A stretch of 10,783 nt of DNA, taken from assembly GCA_910586425.1 (NCBI GenBank), contig CAJUHL010000051.1, forward strand, positions 1 through 10,783, read 5' to 3'. Source of the DNA: an uncultured Bacilli bacterium. GTDB taxonomy: Bacteria; Bacillota_I; Bacilli_A; RF39; UBA660. This document shows positions 1 through 6,883 of the stretch, one piece after another. How positions within the stretch are numbered: the first letter of the stretch is position 1; each line of letters opens with the position of its first letter. The notes below the pieces were generated by a model. That model was not told where the DNA came from. It ran no database searches and saw nothing but the letters and a program-made list of their open reading frames with translations. The position numbers and the translations under genes are program-made.

Positions 1-973
1 CAACAACTACCATTAAATTAAGAACAGCCTGGAAGGCGATTTGAAACGTAATGCCAAATGCCAAATATTTAGAAAAAGGGTCATTTGCCCTGCGAGCAAT
101 TTGAAATCCCTTTACAATAATGAATAGGAAAAGACTACTCACAATTAAAATCCCCATAAATCCAAATTCTTCACTAATAATTGAAAAAATGAAATCTGTT
201 TGTGGTTCTGGTAAATAAAAATGTTTTTGTCTTGAATTAAGGAATCCATAACCAAACAATCCTCCTGGTCCAATTGCATATAACGATTGTATGATTTGAA
301 ATCCGCTTCCTAGAGGATCACTCCATGGATTTAAAAAGGATAAAATTCTTTGTAATCGATAAGGTGCAACAGCAATTAATCCAACCACACCAATTATGCC
401 AATCAATCCTAGTCGAATAAAAAACTTAAAATTGACACCTGCAACAAATAAAAGACCAATAATACTGATTACAATAATGACTCCTGTTCCAAAATCAGGT
501 TGTAACATAATCAGACCAAAGACAAAGAAAACAATTCCTAAAATAGGAAGGACACCTTTTCGAATACTTTTTAAATCACGTTCATTTTTACATAAATATT
601 TTGAGGTAAAAATAATAAGTGACAATTTTGCAGCCTCACTTGGTTGGATACCAAAAGAACCGATTCCAAACCAACTTCTACTTCCATTACGAACCGTTCC
701 AATCCCTGGAATAATAACCAAAGCAAGCAAAGAAATACAAACAATCAATATGAGATTGGCTTTCTCATAATAAATTTTATAATCCGTTTTACTTACAACA
801 TACAAAATAACGAGACCAATGCAAAAGAAAAGTGATTGATGTTTGACAAACTTAAACGGATCATCAAATTTATATTCTGCCCAAATATAAGAAGCAGAAT
901 AAACCATAATAATACCAAAAATAGAAATGGTAAGTACTGCCAATAATAGCCCAAGGTCCATTCGCTTTCTCAT
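1..973 (-). CDS. ftsW: FtsW/SpoVE-type SEDS peptidoglycan polymerase, 3' end cut by window edge
   Basis: Polytopic membrane glycosyltransferase of the SEDS family, which polymerises lipid II into glycan strands together with a class B PBP. Reading leftward from ATG 973 gives 324 residues and the frame stays open at base 1; the family is usually about 370-400 residues, so the C-terminus lies outside. Visible family blocks: GSRSWFGIG (97-105) followed by GIQPSEAAKL, LQPDFGTG (157-164), PYRLQRILSFLNPW (204-217), GSGFQIIQSL, and YLPEPQTDFIFSIISEE (253-269), which carries the conserved Asp. Hydrophobic helices occur throughout. The start lies two bases after the mraY stop, and a GGAGTG Shine-Dalgarno site sits in the last mraY codons (translational coupling); a second in-frame ATG at codon 5 is a weaker alternative. 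FtsW/SpoVE rather than RodA is favoured by its place next to mraY and a PASTA-type PBP. murD, often found between mraY and this gene, is missing here. Confidence 0.95.
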   Translation of the reverse strand, partial: MRKRMDLGLLLAVLTISIFGIIMVYSASYIWAEYKFDDPFKFVKHQSLFFCIGLVILYVVSKTDYKIYYEKANLILIVCISLLALVIIPGIGTVRNGSRSWFGIGSFGIQPSEAAKLSLIIFTSKYLCKNERDLKSIRKGVLPILGIVFFVFGLIMLQPDFGTGVIIVISIIGLLFVAGVNFKFFIRLGLIGIIGVVGLIAVAPYRLQRILSFLNPWSDPLGSGFQIIQSLYAIGPGGLFGYGFLNSRQKHFYLPEPQTDFIFSIISEEFGFMGILIVSSLFLFIIVKGFQIARRANDPFSKYLAFGITFQIAFQAVLNLMVVV

Positions 974-975
974 CA

Positions 976-1968
976 CTAGAACCACACTCCATAGATAATC
1001 GCTAGCATAGAACCCAAAAGACCAATTATCCAAAATAATTTTACAATATCTTGTTCTTTCCAACCTAATTTTTCAAAGGTATGATGAATGGGTGTCATAG
1101 GAAAAATTCGTTTATGCGTTAATTTATAATAGTATCTTTGTATCAGACAAGTACTAGTTTCTATCACAAATACAATTCCAATTACAATGAGTAGAATTTC
1201 ATGTCTTGTCAAAATGGCAATTGTTCCTAGAGTTGCCCCCAAAGCCAAAGAACCTGTATCTCCCATAAATACTTTTGCTGGTTTTACATTGAAAATAAGA
1301 AAACCAAGAATACATCCAAGTAATACAAAACAGAATAGAGCAATGGCCTCATACCCCTCTAACCATCCAGTTGCCCAAGTGATAATTCCAAATGTACCAA
1401 AAGCAATAGCAGATAGCCCGCCTGCAAGACCATCTAGCCCATCAGTAAGATTGACAGCATTACTACTAGCAACTAAAACAAATAGAATAAATAATCCATA
1501 AAACCATCCAATATCCCATTTGATTCCAAGAGAATGAATCCATAATAAGGGCTCGTTATTCGCAACCATAAATAAATAGAAAAAGACAATGGCAATTATT
1601 ATTTGTAAAATAAATTTGGCGTTTTCACTCAAACCCTTATTGTTATGTCTTAAAATGATTAAAAAATCGTCTAGAAATCCAATACATCCATACCCAAAGA
1701 AGGTAAATAACACAATTCCCAAATTGTACGAAAATGTAATTTTATGCAAATAAAGGAGCAATCCAATAATGAATAAAGAAGGAAGGATAAAGATAAGACC
1801 CCCCATAGTTGGCGTTCCCTTTTTTTCTTTGTGTCGTTCATCTAAATAAATACTTAAAGATTGAGAAGCTTTGAATTTATGAAGTAGGGGAATTAAAATA
1901 TAAGCCAAACAAACAGAGAAAATAAGACCAATCATAACAGCCAAAACCGATTTCGTGAGTATTAACAT
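976..1968 (-). CDS. mraY: Phospho-N-acetylmuramoyl-pentapeptide-transferase (MraY)
   Basis: Membrane enzyme that moves phospho-MurNAc-pentapeptide from UDP to undecaprenyl phosphate, making lipid I. It is 330 residues, a normal family length, with about ten hydrophobic helices. Signature motifs are in order: KKGTPTMGG (49-57), GFLDDFLI with the Asp pair 100-101, NLTDGLDGLAGG (173-184) with D176, and FMGDTGSLALG (234-244) with D237. The cytoplasmic PIHH motif (293-296) is followed by Thr-297 where most MraY proteins have a third His. The ATG follows an AGAGGTG Shine-Dalgarno site that overlaps the TAG stop of the upstream PBP gene, with nine bases between the two reading frames, and ftsW starts two bases downstream. 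It therefore sits in the middle of a translationally coupled pbp-mraY-ftsW operon with no internal promoter or terminator visible. Confidence 0.97.
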   Translation of the reverse strand: MLILTKSVLAVMIGLIFSVCLAYILIPLLHKFKASQSLSIYLDERHKEKKGTPTMGGLIFILPSLFIIGLLLYLHKITFSYNLGIVLFTFFGYGCIGFLDDFLIILRHNNKGLSENAKFILQIIIAIVFFYLFMVANNEPLLWIHSLGIKWDIGWFYGLFILFVLVASSNAVNLTDGLDGLAGGLSAIAFGTFGIITWATGWLEGYEAIALFCFVLLGCILGFLIFNVKPAKVFMGDTGSLALGATLGTIAILTRHEILLIVIGIVFVIETSTCLIQRYYYKLTHKRIFPMTPIHHTFEKLGWKEQDIVKLFWIIGLLGSMLAIIYGVWF

Positions 1969-1977
1969 ATCACACCT

Positions 1978-3885
1978 CTATTCTTGTAATAATAAACGTA
2001 CTGTCTCTCCTTCAAAAATACGTGTATTTGCACTAGGAGATTGATAATAAACCGTATTACCATTTCCTGTATATTCTACTTTAAACGATTTCAATTCTTG
2101 CATTGCTTCTTGTAATGTCTTTCCTGTGACGTCAGGTACATTTGCATATTTTTTTTCATAATACTGATAATTCTTTTCACTACCACCTTCTGGTCTTTCA
2201 ATCTGCAAAATATCAATAGCAGAGAGTAGTACATTTCTAGCGATAGGAGCTGCTACTGTACCACCATATTGTGTTACACCTTTCGCATTATCTATTGCAA
2301 TATAAACAACAATTTTGGGATCATTGGCAGGCATAACCCCCATAAAAGATGTAATATAATTACCAACCATATAAGCACCATTTTGTACTTTTTGCGCAGT
2401 TCCTGTTTTTCCTCCTACGCGATATCCATCAATAAAAGCATTTCTTCCACTTCCATTGGTGACGACACTTTCTAGTGCATAACGAACCATTTCACTGGTT
2501 TCATTGCTAATTACTTTTCGCTTTGTTTCTGTTCCAAATTGTTTGATAACAGTATTGGTTTCTGGCTCATTTAAACTTTTGACAATATAAGGTGTGTTTA
2601 AGTAGCCACCATTGATTGCAGCAGAAACAGCTGTAATTTGTTGAATTGGGGTAACAGAGACACCTTGGCCAAAAGCGGTTGTCGCAAGTTCCACAGGACC
2701 AACACGGTCCAAAGAAAAGAGAATTCCTGAACTTTCCCCATTTAAGTCGATGCCAGTAGGGGAACCAAATCCAAAATTACGAATATATTGAAATAAAGTT
2801 TCTTTCCCGATTTTTTGACCTAATACAACAAAGCCTGGGTTACAAGAATTTTCTACGACTTGTAAATAGGTCTGTGAACCATGTCCACCATGTTTCCAAC
2901 AACGAATTCGAGCATTTTCTACCGTAATGCTACCACCATCAAAATATTGATCCTTTTCCAAATCTACTAATTTTTCTTCTAATGCTGTTGCAAGTGTAAT
3001 GACTTTAAAGGTAGAACCAGGTTCATAAGTGGACCAAATAGGCAAATTTCGATTGATTTGTTCGGTTGTATAGTCTTGGTAATGACTTGGAGAAAAATTG
3101 GGTCTAGAAGAAATGGCTAGAATTTCTCCTGTATTAGGATCCATTGCAATACCAATTGCTTGATCAGGATTATACTTGAGTACAGCATTGTCAAGTTCCC
3201 TTTCTAATACAGCTTGCAATTCATAGTTAATTGTAAGTGTAATATTGACTCCATCTTGTGGTTCCTCATACATCTCTGTTAATTCTAACTTGTTTCCTTT
3301 GGCATCTGATAAATATTTAATCGCTCCATATTCACCAGTCAAATAATCATTGTACATTAACTCCAGACCACTTAACCCTTGATTGTCAATTCCTACAAAT
3401 CCAAGGGTATGAGACATCATGGTATCATATGGATAATATCGTTGTGATTCTTTGACCATATAGACACCATCTAATCCTAGAGCATTGATTTTATCTGCAA
3501 TTTCATAAGATAATCGTCTTCCTTCTGGGTGAACTCTTTCAATCGATGTTTTTTTACTAACATGTTGATACATATCTTCGTAAGTTACATTTAAAATTTC
3601 ACTTAATTTTTGTGCAGCAGATTCTTTGTCCTTGATCTGATTGGGTATCAAAACAAGAGAGGTTGTCGTTTTATTATCAGCAAGGACCACACCATTACGA
3701 TCATAAATTCTCCCTCGATCTGCTTCAATTGGTAAATTTCTACTCCATAAACTAGATGCCAATTGATTTAGTTTTTTATAGTCGATTACTTGTGTATAAA
3801 ATACTTTCCCAATGATTAATATAAAAATGCCAATTAAGATGAGCAAAACAATTTTAATACGAGTATGAATTCCTTTAAAAAACAT
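1978..3885 (-). CDS. Class B penicillin-binding protein (FtsI/PBP2B/SpoVD type) with one PASTA domain
   Basis: Division-type D,D-transpeptidase that cross-links peptidoglycan with its FtsW partner. In the 635-residue form there is a short cytoplasmic N-terminus, one membrane anchor (about residues 11-27), a dimerisation domain with RGRIYDRNG (57-65), and a transpeptidase domain with the catalytic triad motifs STFK (S291, K294), SCN (347-349) and KTG (493-495). One C-terminal PASTA repeat (about 581-635) begins with VPDVTGKTLQEA. The frame extends ten codons upstream to 3915, but AGAGGTG lies about five bases before the ATG at 3885, so 3885 is the chosen start. PBP2B and SpoVD of Bacillus are close relatives and carry PASTA domains; sequence alone does not tell a vegetative from a sporulation role, so no symbol is given. 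It is the first gene of the operon with mraY and ftsW. murE, common after such a gene, is absent. Confidence 0.95.
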   Translation of the reverse strand: MFFKGIHTRIKIVLLILIGIFILIIGKVFYTQVIDYKKLNQLASSLWSRNLPIEADRGRIYDRNGVVLADNKTTTSLVLIPNQIKDKESAAQKLSEILNVTYEDMYQHVSKKTSIERVHPEGRRLSYEIADKINALGLDGVYMVKESQRYYPYDTMMSHTLGFVGIDNQGLSGLELMYNDYLTGEYGAIKYLSDAKGNKLELTEMYEEPQDGVNITLTINYELQAVLERELDNAVLKYNPDQAIGIAMDPNTGEILAISSRPNFSPSHYQDYTTEQINRNLPIWSTYEPGSTFKVITLATALEEKLVDLEKDQYFDGGSITVENARIRCWKHGGHGSQTYLQVVENSCNPGFVVLGQKIGKETLFQYIRNFGFGSPTGIDLNGESSGILFSLDRVGPVELATTAFGQGVSVTPIQQITAVSAAINGGYLNTPYIVKSLNEPETNTVIKQFGTETKRKVISNETSEMVRYALESVVTNGSGRNAFIDGYRVGGKTGTAQKVQNGAYMVGNYITSFMGVMPANDPKIVVYIAIDNAKGVTQYGGTVAAPIARNVLLSAIDILQIERPEGGSEKNYQYYEKKYANVPDVTGKTLQEAMQELKSFKVEYTGNGNTVYYQSPSANTRIFEGETVRLLLQE

Positions 3886-3937
3886 AGCAGCACCTCTAAA
3901 AAAATATATGTACAACCTATCTAAAAAAGAACCATAT

Positions 3938-3975
3938 AAAAAGAACTATAGAAAGTCCTTTGTAGAATTATAGTT
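3938..3975 (-). terminator. Probable intrinsic terminator after fhs
   Basis: Read on the minus strand, AACTATA (3975-3969) pairs perfectly with TATAGTT (3950-3944), with a nested AAAG/CTTT in the loop. The distal arm is followed by CTTTTT and, a little further, a second T run. It lies about 25 bases after the fhs stop and before the PBP gene, so it should separate the two transcription units. TATAAT at 3972-3967, inside the proximal arm, could also be the -10 box of the PBP operon, but no convincing -35 box accompanies it. Confidence 0.55.
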
Positions 3976-3999
3976 ATGATTGTACTTGGAATAGCACTT

Positions 4000-5610
4000 T
4001 TAATAAAGCCCTTTGATTTTTCCATTCGCATCAATTGACATGTGTAAATAGGCAGGTTCTTTCGATAATCCTGGCATAGTCATAATATTTCCAAGATAAA
4101 CGATAATGAAGCCAGCACCCGCAGCAACCTTTATATTGGTCACCCGAATTACTTGATGATGTGGATAACCTAAAGAAGCGGGATTATCTCCAATCGCATA
4201 TTGGGTTTTGGCAATGCAAATTGGTAAATTACCATATCCAATCTCTTCTAAATGCGTAATTTCTTTTTTGACATTTTCTTCTATTAATATCATATCTGCT
4301 TGATAATAATCTTTTAAAATATGGCCTATTTTTTCTAGAATAGAATTATCTAAAGAATAAGGGAACGTAAGAGTATTTTGCTTTTCACACAATTCAATTA
4401 CTGTTTGTGCAAATTCTTTAGCGCCCTCACTTCCAAGTGCATAAGCGTTACAAGTGGAAAAGGGGAATCCTTGTTTTTCTACATATGTTTTGATATATGC
4501 AATTTCTTCCGTGGTATCTGTATCAAATTGATTCAGACAAATAAGGATATTAGTAGATAGCTTTTGCATCATGTCCATATGTGCTTGTAAATTACAAATA
4601 CCTTTTTCTAATAAGCCATCACCATTATGTTTTAAAGAGCGAACTGTGGTATTAATGATGATTAAATCTGGTTTGGTATCCATTTTCCGACATTTAATGT
4701 CAATGAATTTCATAGCACCCAAATCACTTCCAAATCCAGCCTCTGTAACCACATAATCAGCCAAAGAAAGAGCTGTATTGGTTGCGATAATAGAATTACA
4801 ACCATGTGCGATATTCGCAAAAGGTCCACCATGAATTAAAATAGGATTGTGTTCTAAACTTTGTACTAAATTTGGTTTGATGGCATCTTTTAAAAGAATG
4901 GTCAATGCTTCTTCTCCTTGCAAGTCAGAAACATAGATTGGCTTTTGATGAATATTGTAAGCAACTAAAATATGGCTTAAATTTTTCTTTAAATCCATTA
5001 AGTTTTCAGAAAGACATAAAATGGCCATAATTTCAGAAGCAGTCGAAATCACAAAGGAATCATCACGTTCCATTTTTTTTCCGTTTAAATAAATTTGTCG
5101 TAAGGCACGATCATTGATATCCAAACATCGAGAAACTTGAATTGTATGAGGATCAATTTCCAAATGATTACCTTGAAAAATATGATTATCAATCATTGCA
5201 CATAATAAATTATTACAAGCAGTTACAGCATGAATATCACCTGTAAAATGGAGGTTGATATCTTCCATTGGAAGCACTTGTGCGTAGCCTCCTCCAGTGG
5301 CGCCTCCTTTGATTCCAAAAACAGGCCCTAATGATGGCTCTCTTAAAGTAGCAATACTTTTCTTTTTCAGTAAGCATAAAGCATCATTCAGTCCAATGGT
5401 TACTGTTGTTTTTCCCTCGCCAAAAGGTGTTGGATTGGTCGAAGTAACCAAAATAAGTTTTCCTTTTTTCGCCTTTTTTATGTCTACATTCAATTTAGCC
5501 TTATATTTTCCATAACATTCTATATTTTCTTCTGAAATTCCAAGTTTGGATGCAATCTCCACAATTGGTTTCATTTCTATACTCTGTGCGATTTCAATAT
5601 CTGTTTTCAT
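4000..5610 (-). CDS. fhs: Formate-tetrahydrofolate ligase
   Basis: Cytoplasmic ATP-dependent enzyme joining formate to tetrahydrofolate to give 10-formyl-THF for purine and formyl-methionine synthesis. It is 536 residues, slightly shorter than the usual 555 or so but with both ends intact. Motifs: P-loop TPFGEGKTT (61-69), EPSLGPVFGIKGGATGGGYA (91-110) followed by MEDINLHFTGDIHA (115-128), HGGPFANIAHGCNS (260-273), TEAGFGSDLGAMKF (289-302), CIAKTQY (465-471) and the C-terminal MTMPGL (510-515). The ATG is preceded by GGTGATG. The leader is very short, leaving no room for a riboswitch. It stands alone between its own promoter and a hairpin terminator, and reads in the same direction as the cell-wall operon. 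There are no frameshifts or missing catalytic blocks. Confidence 0.97.
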   Translation of the reverse strand: MKTDIEIAQSIEMKPIVEIASKLGISEENIECYGKYKAKLNVDIKKAKKGKLILVTSTNPTPFGEGKTTVTIGLNDALCLLKKKSIATLREPSLGPVFGIKGGATGGGYAQVLPMEDINLHFTGDIHAVTACNNLLCAMIDNHIFQGNHLEIDPHTIQVSRCLDINDRALRQIYLNGKKMERDDSFVISTASEIMAILCLSENLMDLKKNLSHILVAYNIHQKPIYVSDLQGEEALTILLKDAIKPNLVQSLEHNPILIHGGPFANIAHGCNSIIATNTALSLADYVVTEAGFGSDLGAMKFIDIKCRKMDTKPDLIIINTTVRSLKHNGDGLLEKGICNLQAHMDMMQKLSTNILICLNQFDTDTTEEIAYIKTYVEKQGFPFSTCNAYALGSEGAKEFAQTVIELCEKQNTLTFPYSLDNSILEKIGHILKDYYQADMILIEENVKKEITHLEEIGYGNLPICIAKTQYAIGDNPASLGYPHHQVIRVTNIKVAAGAGFIIVYLGNIMTMPGLSKEPAYLHMSIDANGKIKGLY

Positions 5611-5627
5611 TTCATCACCCTAGTACC

Positions 5628-5656
5628 ATTATAACATGAGTTGTTCTTACTTTTAA
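5628..5656 (-). promoter_or_regulatory. Extended -10 promoter of fhs
   Basis: On the minus strand, TGTTATAAT gives a perfect -10 hexamer (5633-5628) with an upstream TG. TTAAAA (5656-5651) lies 17 bases upstream and matches the -35 consensus at four of six positions. Transcription would start about ten bases before the Shine-Dalgarno/ATG region of fhs, so the leader is minimal. Confidence 0.6.
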
Positions 5657-5684
5657 AAAAAAGAAAGTAATCGTAAAAAATTTA

Positions 5685-5693
5685 TGGTATGAT
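5685..5693 (+). promoter_or_regulatory. Extended -10 promoter reading right, into the ABC remnant
   Basis: TGGTATGAT contains a five-of-six -10 box (TATGAT, 5688-5693) with the TG extension. No good -35 box is present. It lies about 50 bases from the fhs -10 box on the other strand, making a divergent promoter pair. It ends about 15 bases before the start codon of the decayed gene, which fits its being that gene's original promoter. Confidence 0.35.
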
Positions 5694-5708
5694 AGAGTCG
5701 GTGGTTAT

Positions 5709-6006
5709 ATGAAAAAAGATACCAAAAATTTAATGAGATTATTTTAGATATTAAAAAACACACTTTATTATGTATACTTGTAATTTGTTATAGTCTAGGA
5801 TATGTGGGAATCTCATTACTTTCGCCCATATATGAAGGTAGAATGTTAGGTTTGTTTGAAAAATTCAATTCAAACGCAATTATCCAAACTGCATTATTTT
5901 TGCTAATCATTCGAGTTGCGATAGAAATTGTAACCAATCTATAAAAATTTATACCAAACCGAAATATAGAATAAGTGAATATCAAGTAAAGTTAAAAATT
6001 GTATAA
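5709..6006 (+). pseudogene. Decayed 5' fragment, probably of an ABC exporter permease
   Basis: ATG 5709 opens a frame (MKKDTKNLMRLF) that stops at 5747. The adjoining frame from 5747 continues directly with DIKKHTLLCILVICYSLGYV and runs 65 codons to a stop at 5944. A third frame from 5944 gives KIYTKPKYRISEYQVKLKI up to 6006. One missing T in the T run near 5742-5745 and one missing base near 5941-5944 would join all three into a single protein of about 98 residues. It has two hydrophobic segments separated by SPIYEGRMLGLFEKF, a pattern like the first two transmembrane helices of type I ABC exporters (family assignment from memory, moderate confidence). The ATPase part and the rest of the permease are absent. 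This fragment fills most of the 440-base gap between fhs and the dehydrogenase. Confidence 0.55.
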
Positions 6007-6048
6007 AAAGCCTTAATTCCTCCACATATTAATAAAAGGTGAATGGCA

Positions 6049-6834
6049 ATGAAAACGATACTTTTTACAGGTGCACGCAGTGGAATACAAGCTGCAGTAA
6101 TTGATCGCTTAAAGAAAAAAGATTATCATATCTACTTAACAGTACATAATGAAAAGCAATTAGAAATGGTTAAAAAATATTACGCAGAAGATAAAAGCAT
6201 TACATGCTTGAAATTGGATGTAACCAAAAGAGAAGATTTGAAACAATTGGAAAGGTTAGACATTGATATATTAGTAAGCAATGCTGCCATTGGAGAAGGT
6301 GGTAGTATAGCAGAAATTCCTATGTCTCTTGTACGTTCCAATTTTGAAACCAATGTCTTTTCTTATTTTACAGTTATTCAAATTGTTCTTAAAAAAATGT
6401 TGAAAAAGAAAACAGGTAAAATTATCAATATGGCCTCATTGGCTGGTCTGATTCCAATTCCTTATTTAGGGAGTTACTGTGCTACCAAAGCAAGTATCAT
6501 TAAAATGACAGAGGCACTTGCATTAGAGCTAAAAGATATAAAAACAGATATACAAGTTTGTTTAATCGAACCAGGGCTTTATTACACAGGATTCAATCAA
6601 GTGATGTTAGAAAATAAATATACATGGATGCAACTGGATTCTTACTTTCAAAACCAAATTTCAAAAATTCAAAAACGAGAGAATTTAGTTTGCAGCATTC
6701 TAGAAAAGAAAAGCCTCAATAGCATTGTAAACCAAATTTTAAAAGCCATTGAAGCCAACAAAGTAAAATTGATTTATCGAGCTCCAATGTTTCAAGTGAT
6801 TGGAGCCAAACTGTACTTAATTTTCTTTGCATAA
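6049..6834 (+). CDS. Short-chain dehydrogenase/reductase (classical SDR)
   Basis: NAD(P)-dependent oxidoreductase with a single Rossmann domain; the substrate cannot be told from sequence. Of 261 residues. The nucleotide-binding motif TGARSGIQ (7-14) has Gln in place of the usual last Gly of TGxxxGxG. Then come LDV (D57), SNAAIG (77-82, the NNAG equivalent), the catalytic Ser in MASLAG (S130), YCATK with Y143 and K147, and EPGLYYTGF (174-182). The catalytic Asn (about N102), Ser, Tyr and Lys are all present, so the enzyme is probably active. An ATG lies six bases upstream at 6043, but AAGGTGA (6036-6042) is only correctly spaced from the ATG at 6049. The C-terminal region with YRAPMFQVIGAKL resembles oxidoreductases of the DltE/YqjQ kind in general shape. 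It follows the ABC remnant; a possible -10 box (TATAAA, 6002-6007) is weak. Confidence 0.88.
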   Translation: MKTILFTGARSGIQAAVIDRLKKKDYHIYLTVHNEKQLEMVKKYYAEDKSITCLKLDVTKREDLKQLERLDIDILVSNAAIGEGGSIAEIPMSLVRSNFETNVFSYFTVIQIVLKKMLKKKTGKIINMASLAGLIPIPYLGSYCATKASIIKMTEALALELKDIKTDIQVCLIEPGLYYTGFNQVMLENKYTWMQLDSYFQNQISKIQKRENLVCSILEKKSLNSIVNQILKAIEANKVKLIYRAPMFQVIGAKLYLIFFA

Positions 6835-6856
6835 ACTTTGGTTTAGGCTTTTTTTT
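6832..6856 (+). terminator. Weak intrinsic terminator after the dehydrogenase
   Basis: TAAAC (6832-6836, overlapping the stop codon) and GTTTA (6841-6845) form a five-pair AT-rich stem with a TTTG loop, followed by GGC and a run of eight T. The stem is weak, so termination may be partial. It overlaps the -35 area of the next promoter. Confidence 0.35.
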
Positions 6857-6866
6857 GTGCTATAAT
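6838..6866 (+). promoter_or_regulatory. Extended -10 promoter of the coiled-coil gene
   Basis: TGCTATAAT gives a perfect -10 hexamer (6861-6866) with the TG extension. TTGGTT (6838-6843), 17 bases upstream, is a weak -35 box. The start codon at 6884 follows 17 bases later with GGTGAT as Shine-Dalgarno site, so the mRNA leader is about ten bases. Confidence 0.55.
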
Positions 6867-6883
6867 GGAAGTGGTGATTCCAG

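Noticed and set aside
396..835. Plus-strand open frames of 124 and 63 codons
   Set aside because: They lie opposite the ftsW coding frame, which shows full family motifs; the plus-strand translations show no domain and no ribosome site.
1187..1501. Plus-strand frame of 104 codons
   Set aside because: Antisense shadow of mraY, whose motifs are all in the minus frame.
3886..3915. Upstream ten-codon extension of the PBP
   Set aside because: The ATG at 3885 has a well-placed AGAGGTG site that lies within the extension; the extension itself has no ribosome site.
5611..5640. Tetrahydrofolate riboswitch upstream of fhs
   Set aside because: The promoter lies so close to the start codon that the leader is only about 15-20 bases, too short for an aptamer.
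5788..5985. Minus-strand frame of 65 codons between fhs and the dehydrogenase
   Set aside because: No ribosome site and no family; the plus strand over the same bases encodes a better explained decayed membrane-protein fragment.
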